This document shows positions 55,414 to 64,000 of a stretch of DNA of 64,000 nucleotides, piece after piece. The translations under genes were made by a program, and so were the position numbers. The stretch comes from Comamonadaceae bacterium. Its GTDB lineage: Bacteria; Pseudomonadota; Gammaproteobacteria; Burkholderiales; Burkholderiaceae_C. The notes beneath the pieces were generated by a model. That model saw nothing but the letters and a program-made list of their open reading frames with translations. It searched no databases and was not told the origin of the DNA. The stretch is from NCBI GenBank assembly GCA_947372865.1, contig CANBVJ010000001.1:17772-81771 (forward strand), read 5' to 3'. How positions within the stretch are numbered: position 1 is the first letter of the stretch; each line of letters starts with the position of its first letter.

Positions 55414-56064
55414 GTGCAGGCCGGCGCAGGCTCCACACGGCGCGCTTGTTTGCGCGGCGTGCTGGCTGCTCCGGCGCTGATTGCGCTACCTGGGCTGCTC
55501 TTGGGCGCTGGCGCGGCGCATGCCGGCAGCCAGGTGGAAGAACCGCTGATTGATTCGGTGCGCTCGGCCCTCAGCGCGGCGGTGCGCAACGCTGCGCCGC
55601 CCGTGCCCGAATTTCCGCACGTGCAAGCCCAAACGCACTACCAGACCTGGCTGCAAAGCGCGCGCGGGCGCCTGCGCGGGCGCCGCCCCGAGGTGGACGA
55701 CTGGCAAGATTTTTTACAAACCGTGTGGTACGAGGCCAAGCGCGCCGGGCTGGACGTGTCCCTGGTACTGGGGCTGATTCAGGTGGAAAGCAACTTTCGC
55801 AAGCATGCGGTGAGCAGCGTGGGCGCACGCGGCTATATGCAGGTGATGCCGTTTTGGGTGCGGCTGATTGGGCAGGGGGACGACAGCGTGCTGTTTCGCC
55901 TGCAGCCCAATTTGCGTTTTGGCTGCGTGATATTGCGCCACTACCTGGACCGGGAACAGGGCGATGTGTTCATGGGCTTGGGCCGCTACAACGGCTCGCG
56001 CGGCCAGCGCCCCTATCCGGACGCGGTGCTGGCAGCGCAGCGCCAGTGGCACTACGCGGCTTAA
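55414..56064 (+). CDS. Lytic transglycosylase (SLT domain)
   Basis: A 216-residue exported murein lytic enzyme. The N-terminus has RRACLRGVLAAPALIALPGL and ends GAGAAHAGS, a signal peptide with an RR pair that could use Tat or Sec. The SLT domain, about residues 95-205, shows the catalytic Glu in LIQVESNFRKHAVSSVGARG, then YMQVMPFW and GLGRYNGSRGQRPYPDAV. GTG start at 55414, 9 bases after proS, so the two are probably cotranscribed as in related genomes. Confidence 0.9.
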   Translation: MQAGAGSTRRACLRGVLAAPALIALPGLLLGAGAAHAGSQVEEPLIDSVRSALSAAVRNAAPPVPEFPHVQAQTHYQTWLQSARGRLRGRRPEVDDWQDFLQTVWYEAKRAGLDVSLVLGLIQVESNFRKHAVSSVGARGYMQVMPFWVRLIGQGDDSVLFRLQPNLRFGCVILRHYLDREQGDVFMGLGRYNGSRGQRPYPDAVLAAQRQWHYAA

Positions 56065-56076
56065 GCGTCCGGCGTT

Positions 56077-56406
56077 TTAGGCGGCTGGGTTGGTGCCCAA
56101 GGCTTGCACCAGCTCGCCCGACTCGTACATTTCCATCATGATGTCAGAGCCGCCGATGAACTCGCCCTTGACGTAGAGCTGCGGAATGGTGGGCCAGTGG
56201 CTGTATTCCTTGATGCCCTGGCGGATGCCGTCGTCTTCCAGCACGTTGACGGTTTTGACCGTCTTGGTATCCACGCCGCAGGCCTTGAGGATCTGGATGG
56301 CGCGGCCCGAGAAGCCGCACTGGGGGAAACTGGCGTTGCCCTTCATGAACAAGACCACTTCGTTGGTTTTAACCAGGGTGTCAATGCGTTGTTGTGCGTC
56401 GCTCAT
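56077..56406 (-). CDS. grxD: Monothiol glutaredoxin Grx4
   Basis: A 109-residue CGFS-type glutaredoxin that binds and passes on [2Fe-2S] clusters. [20 protein letters not shown] holds the active-site CGFS (about 33-36), and [20 protein letters not shown] and [12 protein letters not shown] complete the fold. Length matches family members (about 105-115). It is convergent with the transglycosylase gene, 12 bases apart. Confidence 0.97.
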   Translation of the reverse strand: MSDAQQRIDTLVKTNEVVLFMKGNASFPQCGFSGRAIQILKACGVDTKTVKTVNVLEDDGIRQGIKEYSHWPTIPQLYVKGEFIGGSDIMMEMYESGELVQALGTNPAA

Positions 56407-56580
56407 GGGGATGTCCTTTGCTGGGTAAATTCAAAACAGCTTGGATTATTTCACTTTCAGGCCTGACCTGGCCTGCCTTGGCCGACATCTGGCAGAGGCA
56501 GCAGGGTTTTTGCCGAAATACCTGCATTTTTTCCAGATAATGGCGGGCTTCGCTATTTCACCCCTCAACCGGAACTTTCC

Positions 56581-57057
56581 ATGAAAATCACCAAAGACAG
56601 CGCCGTGACCCTGCACTACAAGGTCGCCAACACCCAGGGCAAAGTGCTGGAGGAAAGCAAAGAACCCATGGCCTACCTGCATGGCGGCTACGGCAACCTG
56701 TTCCCCAAGGTGGAAGAAGCGCTCGAAGGCCAGGAAGTCGGTTTCAAAGGTCTGGTCGAGCTGTCCGCCGACGATGCCTTTGGTCCGCGCGACGAGGCGC
56801 TGCTGCAATCCATCCCCAAGAGCCAGTTTCCCCCTGGCGTGAAGGTGGGCGGCCAGATTGAGGGCCAAGATGCCCAGGGCCACACTCGGCCGTTTACCGT
56901 GCTCAAGATCAAAGGCGACCAGGTGATGTTGGACGGCAACCACCCGCTGGCCGGGCAGGCGCTGCGCTTTAACGTGCAGGTGCTGGAAGTGCGCGCTGCC
57001 TCTGAAGAAGAAGTGGCCCACGGCCACGTGCACGGCGCGCACGGCCACCACCATTAA
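56581..57057 (+). CDS. slyD: SlyD-type FKBP peptidyl-prolyl isomerase
   Basis: A 158-residue cytosolic PPIase and chaperone. MKITKDSAVTLHYKVANTQG, AYLHGGYGNLFPKVEEALEG and FGPRDEALLQSIPKSQFPPG show the FKBP domain with the IF (chaperone) insertion. The tail ends in histidines (HGHVHGAHGHHH), as in SlyD proteins that bind nickel or zinc. It is followed by the TPP riboswitch. Confidence 0.93.
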   Translation: MKITKDSAVTLHYKVANTQGKVLEESKEPMAYLHGGYGNLFPKVEEALEGQEVGFKGLVELSADDAFGPRDEALLQSIPKSQFPPGVKVGGQIEGQDAQGHTRPFTVLKIKGDQVMLDGNHPLAGQALRFNVQVLEVRAASEEEVAHGHVHGAHGHHH

Positions 57058-57107
57058 ATATTTGCGGCTGCGGTGCGTTGGGCACGCGCCCAATGCACCT
57101 AAAATTG

Positions 57108-57190
57108 ATCCTGCTAGAGGTGTCACCGCCGGTGACTGAGAAATACTCTTTGAACCTGATCTGGGTCGTACCAGCGTAGGGAAGCAAGTC
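57108..57190 (+). promoter_or_regulatory. TPP riboswitch before thiM
   Basis: The THI-box elements are present in order: CTAGAGGTGTCACC, ACTGAGAAATACTC, TTGAACCTGATCTGGGTC and CCAGCGTAGGGAAGCAAG. It lies about 50 bases before the thiM ATG. TPP binding is expected to lower expression of thiM-thiE-thiD, probably by hiding the ribosome site. Confidence 0.95.
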
Positions 57191-57241
57191 CGCTTTCTTT
57201 TGCGCCTGCGCGGCCCGGTTCTCCACTTTGTCAGGACGAAC

Positions 57242-58087
57242 ATGGCCCAAACACATCCCCCCTTGCTCACTCCCCTTGACCTTTGGTCCGACGTGGAAAA
57301 GGTGCGCGCCTATGCGCCCCTGGTTCACAGCATCACCAACCATGTGGTGATGAACCTCAACGCCAACGTGCTGCTGGCTGCGGGCGCCTCGCCCGTGATG
57401 GCGCATGCGCATGAAGAAGTGGCCGATATGGCCGGCATCGCCCAGGCGCTGGTGCTCAATATTGGCACGCTGGAGCCCTATTGGATTGAGAGCATGCGCC
57501 TGGCGCTGCTGACCGCCACGGCGCGCGGCATTCCGGTGGTGTTGGACCCGGTGGGCGCGGGCGCCACGCCCTATCGCAACCAAAGCCTGGCGCTGCTCAT
57601 GGCCACCGCCTCGCCCAGCGTGATTCGCGGCAATGGATCTGAGGTGATGAGCCTGGCCGGTTCGGCCATCCAGACGCGTGGCGTGGACAGTGGCGCTGCC
57701 GCCGACGACGCACTGACTGCGGCCCAAGATTTGACCCAGGCAACCCATGGCGTGGTGTGCGTCAGCGGCGCCACCGACCATGTGCTCGACGCCAAGCACC
57801 GCTGGGCGCGCCTGTCCAACGGCCATGTCTGGATGACCAAGATCACCGGCATTGGCTGCTCGGCCACCAGTTTGATTGGCGCTTTTTGCGTGGTGCAGCC
57901 TGACTTGTGGCGTGCCACTGTGGCGGCCATGGCGTTTTGGGGCGTGGTGGGCGAATTGGCCGCCGAACAAGCGCAGGCCGCAGGCCAAGGCGTGGGCAGC
58001 ATGCAGGCCTATATGCTGGACGCGCTGCAACTCATGGACGCTGAAACTTTCACCCAGCGCCTGCGCCTGGACGTGGCTGCGTGGTAA
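57242..58087 (+). CDS. thiM: Hydroxyethylthiazole kinase
   Basis: A 281-residue ribokinase-fold salvage enzyme that phosphorylates the thiazole moiety of thiamine. [53 protein letters not shown] and [17 protein letters not shown] (the anion hole) are diagnostic. The ATG at 57242 is chosen as first start after the riboswitch; the frame is open to 57200 through TTG. It overlaps thiE by 7 bases. Confidence 0.96.
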   Translation: MAQTHPPLLTPLDLWSDVEKVRAYAPLVHSITNHVVMNLNANVLLAAGASPVMAHAHEEVADMAGIAQALVLNIGTLEPYWIESMRLALLTATARGIPVVLDPVGAGATPYRNQSLALLMATASPSVIRGNGSEVMSLAGSAIQTRGVDSGAAADDALTAAQDLTQATHGVVCVSGATDHVLDAKHRWARLSNGHVWMTKITGIGCSATSLIGAFCVVQPDLWRATVAAMAFWGVVGELAAEQAQAAGQGVGSMQAYMLDALQLMDAETFTQRLRLDVAAW

Positions 58088-58758
58088 ACCCCGCGCCCGC
58101 CCCGAACTACCGCGCCCGCATGGCCCAAGTGCTGGGCGTCTACCTGGTCACCGACGAGGCCAGTTGCGCCGGGCGCAGCTTGGCAGACGTGGTGATGGCG
58201 GCGGTGCAGGGCGGTGTGACCTGCGTGCAATTGCGCGAAAAAACCCTGAGTACCCGCGACTTTTGCGCCAAGGCCGTTGCCTTGCAAGAGCTGCTCTCGC
58301 CGTTGGGTATTCCGCTGGTCATCAACGACCGGGTGGACATTGCCCTGGCCTGCGGCGCACCCGGCGTGCACCTGGGGCAGTCGGATTTGTCGGTGGCGCA
58401 GGCGCGGCGCCTGTTGCCGCCGTCGGTTTTTTTGGGCTGGTCGGTGGAAACGCTGGCGCATGTGGCGCAAGCCAGCCATCCTGACTTTGCCGGCGTGGAC
58501 TATCTTGGCGTGAGCCCGGTGTTTGCCACCCCCACCAAAACCGACACCAGCGCCCCCTGGGGCCTGGACGGCCTGCGCCAGGCGCGCGCTGCCACGGCGT
58601 TGCCTTTGGTGGCCATTGGCGGCATCCATGCTGGCAACGCCGCCGAGGTGCTGGCGGCTGGCGCCCACGGTCTGGCCGTGGTCAGCGCCGTGTGTGGTGC
58701 CGCCGACCCGGCTGCGGCCGCGCGCGCATTGCGCATGATTTGGGACTCACAAGCATGA
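58081..58758 (+). CDS. thiE: Thiamine-phosphate synthase
   Basis: A 225-residue TIM barrel that joins HMP-PP and thiazole phosphate. [64 protein letters not shown] and [20 protein letters not shown] are conserved, ending with [23 protein letters not shown] start at 58081, inside the end of thiM. With thiM and thiD it forms a salvage-type operon. Confidence 0.96.
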   Translation: MVNPAPAPNYRARMAQVLGVYLVTDEASCAGRSLADVVMAAVQGGVTCVQLREKTLSTRDFCAKAVALQELLSPLGIPLVINDRVDIALACGAPGVHLGQSDLSVAQARRLLPPSVFLGWSVETLAHVAQASHPDFAGVDYLGVSPVFATPTKTDTSAPWGLDGLRQARAATALPLVAIGGIHAGNAAEVLAAGAHGLAVVSAVCGAADPAAAARALRMIWDSQA

Positions 58759-59615
58759 GTACCGACCTTGTTACCGCGCCTTTTGTTTACCAGTACCCGC
58801 GCGTGCTCACCATTGCCGGCTCGGACAGCGGCGGCGGCGCGGGCATCCAGGCGGACCTGAAGACCTTTTCGGCACTGGGCTGCTTTGGCATGAGCGCCAT
58901 TACCGCGCTCACCGCGCAAAACACCCAGGGCGTAAGCGCCATCCACGCCGTGCCCCCCGAGATGCTGCGCCAGCAAATTGACGCGGTGGTGCAAGACATG
59001 GGCGTGCACGCCGTCAAGATCGGCATGCTGCATTCGCCCGAGGTGGTCGGCGCCGTGGCCCGCGCCATTGACCAGCACCAGTTGCCCCATGTGGTGCTTG
59101 ACCCGGTGATGGTGGCCACCAGCGGCGCAGTGCTGATTGAGCGGCCCGCTGTGCAAGCGCTGATTGCGCAGCTCTTTGGCCGCGTGGCCCTGGTCACGCC
59201 CAACCTGGACGAGGCCGCCTTGCTGGTGGGGAGGCCGCTGGCCACGACCGACGATATGGAAGGCGCCGCGACCGACTTGCTGGCCATGGGCGCCCATGCG
59301 GTGCTGGTCAAAGGCGGCCACCTGGTGGGCGACACGGTGCATGATTTGCTGGCCACCCGCGCCGGGCTGCGCCACTGGATGCGCGCCCCGCGCATTGCCA
59401 GCGCCAACACCCACGGCACGGGCTGTACCCTGTCGTCGGCCATCGCCGCGCATCTGGCCCTGGGCGCGGACCTGCCTTCGGCGGTAGAAAGCGCCCGGGC
59501 CTATGTGCGCGGCGCGCTAGAACACGGCGCCGCCGTGCGCACCGGCCACGGCAGCGGCCCGCTCAACCACGGCTTTGCGCCCGTAGCCATGCGCCTGCTG
59601 CCCTTGGATCCTTGA
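58755..59615 (+). CDS. thiD: Hydroxymethylpyrimidine (phosphate) kinase
   Basis: A 286-residue ribokinase-fold enzyme phosphorylating HMP twice. VLTIAGSDSGGGAGIQADLK, FGMSAITALTAQNTQGVSAI and VVLDPVMVATSGAVLIE are typical, with NTHGTGCTLSSAIAAHLALG as anion hole. ATG 58755 overlaps the thiE stop. It likely phosphorylates the HMP brought in by CytX (61836). Confidence 0.96.
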   Translation: MSTDLVTAPFVYQYPRVLTIAGSDSGGGAGIQADLKTFSALGCFGMSAITALTAQNTQGVSAIHAVPPEMLRQQIDAVVQDMGVHAVKIGMLHSPEVVGAVARAIDQHQLPHVVLDPVMVATSGAVLIERPAVQALIAQLFGRVALVTPNLDEAALLVGRPLATTDDMEGAATDLLAMGAHAVLVKGGHLVGDTVHDLLATRAGLRHWMRAPRIASANTHGTGCTLSSAIAAHLALGADLPSAVESARAYVRGALEHGAAVRTGHGSGPLNHGFAPVAMRLLPLDP

Positions 59616-59678
59616 GGGCGCGCCCGCCAGACCCCGTGTTCCAATAGGGGCAACTCCTCAATTTTGTAAAAGCGCCCC

Positions 59679-59927
59679 ATGACCGACGACACCATTCCCC
59701 AGCCCGCCGCCCCCGCTTCCACCCTGTGCGAATCTTGCGCCGGCGTGCAGCAAAACTGGCGTCGCGCCAAGGGCCACCCCGAGCTGGTGCAAGGCACCAA
59801 CCGCATGGTGGCCCACCGCCACGGATCGGTGACCATCACCAAATATGTGTGCGAGCGCTGCGGCACCGTGTGGGAGTACGAGAACAACAAGGTCAACCGG
59901 CATGCGGGGTGGTCGGTGATTGGGTGA
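59679..59927 (+). CDS. Small zinc-ribbon-like protein
   Basis: An 82-residue protein with two Cys-x-x-Cys pairs, CESC near residue 17 and CERC near residue 58, spaced like a zinc ribbon. The rest is polar (HPELVQGTNRMVAHRHGSVT) with WEYENN at the end of the ribbon. I do not recognise a named family. It stands 63 bases after thiD and could be cotranscribed with it. Role unknown; RNA or protein binding would be usual for such a fold. Confidence 0.6.
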   Translation: MTDDTIPQPAAPASTLCESCAGVQQNWRRAKGHPELVQGTNRMVAHRHGSVTITKYVCERCGTVWEYENNKVNRHAGWSVIG

Positions 59928-59936
59928 GAGTGCTAT

Positions 59937-59965
59937 TTGCTGAAAAGTGAAATTCAGCGTACGAT
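59937..59965 (+). promoter_or_regulatory. Promoter-like pair before the toxin-antitoxin genes
   Basis: TTGCTG (59937-59942) and TACGAT (59960-59965) are 17 bases apart. They are bracketed by inverted arms GTGCTAT (59930-59936) and ATAGCAC (59980-59986), and a small hairpin CTGAA/TTCAG (59940-59957) overlaps the spacer; these could be an operator for antitoxin autoregulation. Confidence 0.45.
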
Positions 59966-60001
59966 TCATCGCATGATTGATAGCACTTTGAACCCCTTGC
60001 C

Positions 60002-60256
60002 ATGAACCATATCAGCGCCAACGACCTCAAGACCAAAGGCATCTCCGCCATCGAACTCGCGCTCAGCGATGCGGCAGAAGTAATTGTTTCGGTGCGCGGC
60101 AAAGACCGGTTTGTGGTGATGGAAGTGGCGCAGTACGAATACTTGCGTGGCTGCGAGTTGGATGCCGCACTGGCCGAAACCCGGGCTGATTTGGCCGCCG
60201 GGCGCGTGGTGCAGGAGTCGCCGCAAGCCCATCTGGAACGCTTAGACGCCATGTAA
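60002..60256 (+). CDS. Type II antitoxin (Phd/RelB-like)
   Basis: An 84-residue protein with the N-terminal DNA-binding part of prevent-host-death type antitoxins (NHISANDLKTKGISAIELAL, then VIVSVRGKDRFVVMEVAQYE) and a charged C-terminal half expected to wrap the toxin. It is followed by the toxin gene after 11 bases. It probably represses its own promoter. Confidence 0.85.
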   Translation: MNHISANDLKTKGISAIELALSDAAEVIVSVRGKDRFVVMEVAQYEYLRGCELDAALAETRADLAAGRVVQESPQAHLERLDAM

Positions 60257-60267
60257 GCGTGGCCCCC

Positions 60268-60543
60268 ATGCCGTTCGCCCTGTTATTCACCGAGCAGTAC
60301 AACCGCCGCGCCGCCAAATTCTTGAAGCTCCACCCCGAGCTGCGCGCCACCTACCTCAAAACCCTGCTGCTGCTAGAGGCAAACCCCCACCACCCCTCGC
60401 TGCGTCTGCATGCTTTGCGGGGCAAGTTGGAGGGTTTGCATTCTGTGTCGGTCAACCTGTCGTATCGCATCACTCTGGAGCTGCTGATTCAGGACCAGCA
60501 GATCATTCCGGTGAACGTGGGCGACCACGACGCGGTGTATTGA
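60268..60543 (+). CDS. Type II toxin, RelE/ParE superfamily
   Basis: A 91-residue toxin (94 if the GTG at 60259 is used). FTEQYNRRAAKFLKLHPELR, LRLHALRGKLEGLHSVSVNL, SYRITLEL and the end VNVGDHDAVY fit the RelE-type mRNA-interferase fold, near YafQ/HigB-like members. Conserved basic and aromatic residues at the end (Tyr91 region) match the usual catalytic side. It lies 3 bases from the convergent cytX stop. Its presence between two thiamine units looks like a late insertion. Confidence 0.83.
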   Translation: MPFALLFTEQYNRRAAKFLKLHPELRATYLKTLLLLEANPHHPSLRLHALRGKLEGLHSVSVNLSYRITLELLIQDQQIIPVNVGDHDAVY

Positions 60544-60546
60544 CGC

Positions 60547-61836
60547 CTATTTGCTGCGCGTAAGCCAAGCCAACACCAAAGTCGCCCCCAGCGTCGGCAA
60601 GGCGGCCCCCCACTGCGGCGCCCACTGGCTGAGCGCGTGGTACAGCGCAATACCTGCCAGCCACAGAATGGCGGCGCTCCAGTCCACGGTTTTGTCCTGC
60701 GCCGCAGTGTGGCCATCCGGCAAACCCATGCGCCCCAGAATCACGCCAAACAAGGGCACAAACACCGAGCTGAGCAAGAGCAAAAAAGGCTCCAGATCGT
60801 GCATGGGCAGCACCAGCGCCAGGGCGGTGCACACGGCGGCAATCGCCAGGCCCCAGCCGCGCACGGTCCAGGGCGTGTGCAGGCTGTGGGCGCTTACCGA
60901 CGCACTGTGGACGTCGCCATAGGCGTTGTCGATTTCGTCTACCAAAATCAGGCTTAGCGCCAGCAGGCCGCCTTGGGCCAGCAGCAACACGCCCACCAGG
61001 TCGGCGCCGGGCGCGGCCACGCTCACCACCAGCAGGCCCAGCGCGTAGCACCACACATTGGCCAGCGCGTAACCCACCCAGGTGCCGCCCAACGCGCCGC
61101 GCGGGCTGCGGCCAAAGCGGGCGTAATCGGCCACCAGCGGCAGCCAGGACACGGGCATGGCGATCACCAGGTCCAACGCACCGGGCCAGCCCATGCTGCC
61201 GTCGCCTGCGCGCGCCCAAAATGCGTCCCAGCCATGGGCCTGCGCCTGCAGGCCAAATTGGTAAGTCAGCCATAGCAGCGATGCAATGACCAGCGGCAGC
61301 GCGTAGCGGGCCAGGGTTTTGCGCACCAGCGTCACCATGGAGCCGGCCAGCAAAAGCGCCAGCACGCCGCCCCACAGCACGGTAAACGCCAAGGTTCCGC
61401 CCAGGCCCGAGGCGTCCCAGCCCAGCGCCTCTTTGGCAATGGCCACGCTGCCGTCGCGCATGATGACCAACTCAAAGGTGGTCCAGCCAATGAGCTGCGC
61501 AATATTGAGCAGCACCGGCAGGCGCGCAAAGCGGCTGCCAAAAGTGCGGTGCATGATGCCCGCGCTGCTCAGGCCCGTGCGCGCGCCAATCTGGGCGGTC
61601 CAGGCCAGCAAGCCTGCGCCCAGCACCGAGCCCAAGACGATGGCGAGCATGGCGTCGCGCGTGCCCAGCGCGGGCGTCAGGTACGAGCCCATTTGGATGA
61701 CCAAAAGCCCCACGCCCAGGCTAAACCACAGGCTGGCCTGGGTGCGCCAGTCAAAGACGCGCGCGTCTGGCGGGGTGGGGGTGAGGGCCGAGTTGACGGC
61801 CTCGGCGGAGGTAGTGGAAAAGTTGTCAGATGCCAT
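60547..61836 (-). CDS. cytX: CytX-type hydroxymethylpyrimidine permease (NCS1 family)
   Basis: A 429-residue membrane transporter with about twelve helices. SLWFSLGVGLLVIQMGSYLT-like text (ASLWFSLGVGLLVIQMGSYL), GARTGLSSAGIMHRTFGSR, and PVSWLPLVADYARFGRSPRG are typical of NCS1 purine/cytosine permeases. The TPP riboswitch directly upstream identifies it as the thiamine-linked CytX group, importing HMP or a related pyrimidine precursor. ATG 61836 with an AGGAG-like site (GGAGC) upstream on the minus strand. Confidence 0.9.
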   Translation of the reverse strand: MASDNFSTTSAEAVNSALTPTPPDARVFDWRTQASLWFSLGVGLLVIQMGSYLTPALGTRDAMLAIVLGSVLGAGLLAWTAQIGARTGLSSAGIMHRTFGSRFARLPVLLNIAQLIGWTTFELVIMRDGSVAIAKEALGWDASGLGGTLAFTVLWGGVLALLLAGSMVTLVRKTLARYALPLVIASLLWLTYQFGLQAQAHGWDAFWARAGDGSMGWPGALDLVIAMPVSWLPLVADYARFGRSPRGALGGTWVGYALANVWCYALGLLVVSVAAPGADLVGVLLLAQGGLLALSLILVDEIDNAYGDVHSASVSAHSLHTPWTVRGWGLAIAAVCTALALVLPMHDLEPFLLLLSSVFVPLFGVILGRMGLPDGHTAAQDKTVDWSAAILWLAGIALYHALSQWAPQWGAALPTLGATLVLAWLTRSK

Positions 61837-61894
61837 GTTTTGCTCCTTAGCAAATAAATGGCAGGAAGGCCAGCGCCGGTCGGGTGACGGGCTG

Positions 61895-61990
61895 CGTGCT
61901 TCCCTGCGCGAGGATTACCTCAATCAGGTTCAAAGGGACTTTCTCAGTCGCCCGGTTTATGCAAACCGGGCAACACCCCTAGCGGATGCG
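61895..61990 (-). promoter_or_regulatory. TPP riboswitch before cytX
   Basis: On the minus strand the elements are CTAGGGGTGTTGCCC, a hairpin CCCGGTTTGCATAAACCGGG, CGACTGAGAAAGTCCC, TTTGAACCTGATTGAGGTAA and GCGCAGGGAAGCA. It ends about 58 bases before the cytX ATG. Confidence 0.95.
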
Positions 61991-62153
61991 TCTTGCGACA
62001 CGGAGCGAAGTTTAGCGGCTACCGGTTGCAAAACGTCGCAGGTGCGCCATTAAATTGCGTGATTGGGCCAAAGCTTGGAAACTTCGCAATCTTCTGCCCC
62101 GTGCTTTTGCGTAAGATTGGCTTTGATCCCGCTATTTCGACCCAAAGGTTTTC

Positions 62154-63881
62154 ATGCTCTCGCAACCCGCTACCAAATACCAGGCTTTCCCCGCAATCCA
62201 TTTGCCCGACCGCCAGTGGCCCAGCCGCACCATCACAGAGCCGCCCATCTGGATGAGCACCGACCTGCGCGACGGCAACCAGAGCCTGTTTGAGCCCATG
62301 AACCTGGAGCGCAAGATGCGCATGTTTCGCACCGCCTGCGCTGTGGGTTTCAAGGAAATTGAGGTAGGTTTCCCCAGTGCTTCGCAAACCGATTTTGACT
62401 TTGTGCGCGCCCTGGTGGACGACGGCCATGTGCCTGCGGACGTGACGATTGAGGTGCTAACGCAAGCGCGCGAGCACCTGATTCGCCGCACCTTTGAGTC
62501 GGTGGTGGGCGCGCGGCGCGTCATCGTGCACGTCTACAACGCCACTGCGCCGCTGTTTCGTGACGTGGTGTTCAACATGCGCAAGCCCGAAGTGGTGCAA
62601 ATGGCGGTGGACGCAGTCACCCTCATCCAGCAGCTCGCCGCCCAGCACCCCGAGACCGAGTGGGTGCTGCAGTACAGCCCCGAGCTGTTCACCAGCACCG
62701 AGCTGGAATTTGCCAAGGAAGTGTGCGACGCCGTGACCGCCGTGTGGGGCGCCACGCCCTCAAGGAAGGTGATTTTGAATTTGCCCGCCACGGTAGAAGT
62801 GGCCACGCCCAATATCTACGCCGACCAGGTGGAATGGATGCACCGCAACCTGGCACGGCGCGACAGCATCATCCTGAGCCTGCACCCGCACAACGACCGG
62901 GGCACGGCCGTGGCCGCCGCCGAACTGGGCATCATGGCTGGGGCCGACCGGGTGGAAGGCTGCCTGTTTGGCAACGGCGAGCGCACCGGCAACGTGGACA
63001 TCGTCACCCTGGCGCTTAATTTGTACACCCAAGGCGTGCACCCGGGCCTGGACTTCTCCGACATCAACGCCGTGGCCCGCACGGTGGAACACTGCAACCA
63101 GTTACCCATCCACCCGCGCCACCCCTATGTGGGCGATTTGGTGTTTACCGCCTTTAGCGGTTCGCACCAAGACGCCATCAAAAAAGGCTTCTCGGCCCTG
63201 GACAAAAACGGCCTGTGGAACGTGCCCTACCTGCCCATTGACCCGGCTGACCTGGGCCGCACCTACGACTCCATCATCCGCGTCAACAGCCAGTCGGGCA
63301 AAGGCGGCGTGGCGTATTTGCTGGAGGCCGAGTTTGGCGTGGTCATGCCCCGGCGCCTGCAGGTGGAATTCTCAGGCGAGGTGCAAAGCTACACCGACCA
63401 GCACGGCGGCGAGATGAGCGCGCAAGACATCTGGGCGCTGTTCTCCAGCACCTACCTGGACAGCGCCGTGCCCCTGCGCTACGTGGGCTACCAGCTAACT
63501 GAGCACCCGCAAGACGCCACCGGCCAAGGCATCCGCCTGACGGTGGACGCAGCCGGTGTGCGCCACACCTTGCACGGCGCGGGCAACGGCCCCATCGACG
63601 CCGCAGTGCTTGCCCTGCAAACCCTGGGCCTGGACGTGCAGGTGCGCAGCTTTGAAGAGCGCTCCACCAAAGGCAGCGCCCACGGCGGCGACGCCCAGGC
63701 CTGCGCCTTCATGGAACTCAGTTCTGACGCCACCGATTCCCCCGACCGCTTTGGCGTCGGCCTGGACCACAACATCGTCACCGCCTCCATCAAGGCGCTG
63801 GTGAGTGGGGTGAATCGGTTGGGGCTGGTGCCGCAGGGGGCGGTCGTTTCGAAAGCTGCAGAGGAAGCGGCTTTGGTTTGA
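62154..63881 (+). CDS. leuA: 2-isopropylmalate synthase (long LeuA form)
   Basis: A 575-residue enzyme of leucine synthesis joining acetyl-CoA and 2-ketoisovalerate. [20 protein letters not shown] has the metal-binding Arg-Asp; [39 protein letters not shown] (metal His pair) and [20 protein letters not shown] are catalytic-domain blocks. The C-terminal regulatory LeuA dimer domain (about 430-575) would bind leucine. It is of the longer, actinobacterial-type LeuA2 group (E. coli LeuA 523). No leucine T-box or leader peptide was seen upstream. Confidence 0.95.
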   Translation: MLSQPATKYQAFPAIHLPDRQWPSRTITEPPIWMSTDLRDGNQSLFEPMNLERKMRMFRTACAVGFKEIEVGFPSASQTDFDFVRALVDDGHVPADVTIEVLTQAREHLIRRTFESVVGARRVIVHVYNATAPLFRDVVFNMRKPEVVQMAVDAVTLIQQLAAQHPETEWVLQYSPELFTSTELEFAKEVCDAVTAVWGATPSRKVILNLPATVEVATPNIYADQVEWMHRNLARRDSIILSLHPHNDRGTAVAAAELGIMAGADRVEGCLFGNGERTGNVDIVTLALNLYTQGVHPGLDFSDINAVARTVEHCNQLPIHPRHPYVGDLVFTAFSGSHQDAIKKGFSALDKNGLWNVPYLPIDPADLGRTYDSIIRVNSQSGKGGVAYLLEAEFGVVMPRRLQVEFSGEVQSYTDQHGGEMSAQDIWALFSSTYLDSAVPLRYVGYQLTEHPQDATGQGIRLTVDAAGVRHTLHGAGNGPIDAAVLALQTLGLDVQVRSFEERSTKGSAHGGDAQACAFMELSSDATDSPDRFGVGLDHNIVTASIKALVSGVNRLGLVPQGAVVSKAAEEAALV

Positions 63882-63896
63882 GCGTGTTTTGCTGCT

Positions 63897-64000
63897 TCAA
63901 GCCTTCTTCAAAAAGCAAGCCTTGAGCATAAAACTCCCACCGTCCATCTTGCAGTCCACCTCGTGGTCGCCACCGACCAAACGGATGCTCTTGACCTTGG
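63897..64000 (-). CDS. PhnA/YjdM-type protein, 3' end only
   Basis: The minus strand at the window end encodes the last 34 residues of a protein: [20 protein letters not shown] followed by [13 protein letters not shown] and a stop. This matches the C-terminus of the PhnA domain family (E. coli YjdM ends with [20 protein letters not shown]-like text as I recall). The rest lies beyond the window. It is convergent with leuA, 15 bases apart. Confidence 0.8.
   Translation of the reverse strand, partial: KVKSIRLVGGDHEVDCKMDGGSFMLKACFLKKA

Noticed and set aside
62040..62153. A possible T-box or leucine attenuator before leuA
   Set aside because: No T-box consensus, Leu-rich leader peptide or terminator/antiterminator pair could be found.

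Overview
The window looks like a chromosomal piece of a betaproteobacterium of the order Burkholderiales, most likely family Comamonadaceae (Rhodoferax/Polaromonas-like). That placement is an inference from high-GC codon use, Burkholderiales-type blocks such as rplU-rpmA-obgE-proB-proS-slt, and the many GTG/TTG starts. No rRNA, CRISPR array, transposase or prophage was seen. Two tRNA genes (Arg-ACG, Pro-CGG) and three riboswitches (one SAH, two TPP) are present.

Layout. 1-320: tail of a DUF849/BKACE gene and tRNA-Arg. 954-21453: a Wzx/Wzy-type O-antigen locus. It opens with wzz and an RfaH-like NusG paralogue, then GDP-fucose genes (fcl, gmd), then a complete CDP-paratose/CDP-tyvelose block (ddhA, ddhB, ddhC, prt, tyv) followed by wzx and a WbaV-like glycosyltransferase in the order I recall for Salmonella group D. 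An AT-rich interior holds wzx, the glycosyltransferases and wzy. The locus closes with a WbpV-like reductase, ADP-heptose genes (hldD, gmhA, hldA) and a WbpM-like dehydratase. 21450-22352 is an exported protein of unknown function.

22582-39722: a choline/glycine-betaine and one-carbon region. It holds a betaine ABC transporter (proV, proW and a distant proX), a GbdR-like regulator, purU, betB, betA and, behind a SAH riboswitch, a BHMT/MetH-N-type homocysteine methyltransferase. Between transporter parts lies a corrinoid/folate methyl-transfer cluster: corrinoid protein, DUF1638 protein, 'virulence factor' family protein, MetV-like protein, MetF, MtgA/AcsE-like methyltransferase and RamA-like reactivator. 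Together these supply every module of a split methionine synthase, or of a methyl-oxidation route from betaine to formate. No MttB/MtgB-type betaine:corrinoid methyltransferase is visible. This is the most interesting system in the window.

39895-56406: core housekeeping genes (rpsO, pnp, a quinone oxidoreductase, tpiA, secG, a nucleotidyltransferase, tRNA-Pro, a ParA-like orphan, kup, ispB, rplU, rpmA, obgE, proB, rppH, proS, a lytic transglycosylase, grxD). 56581-61990: slyD, then a thiamine region with two TPP-riboswitch units facing each other (thiM-thiE-thiD and cytX) around a zinc-ribbon protein and a RelE-type toxin-antitoxin pair. 62154-64000: leuA and the 3' end of a PhnA-type gene. 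Structured intergenic repeats occur at about 3988, 25780-26000 and 36320-36612.
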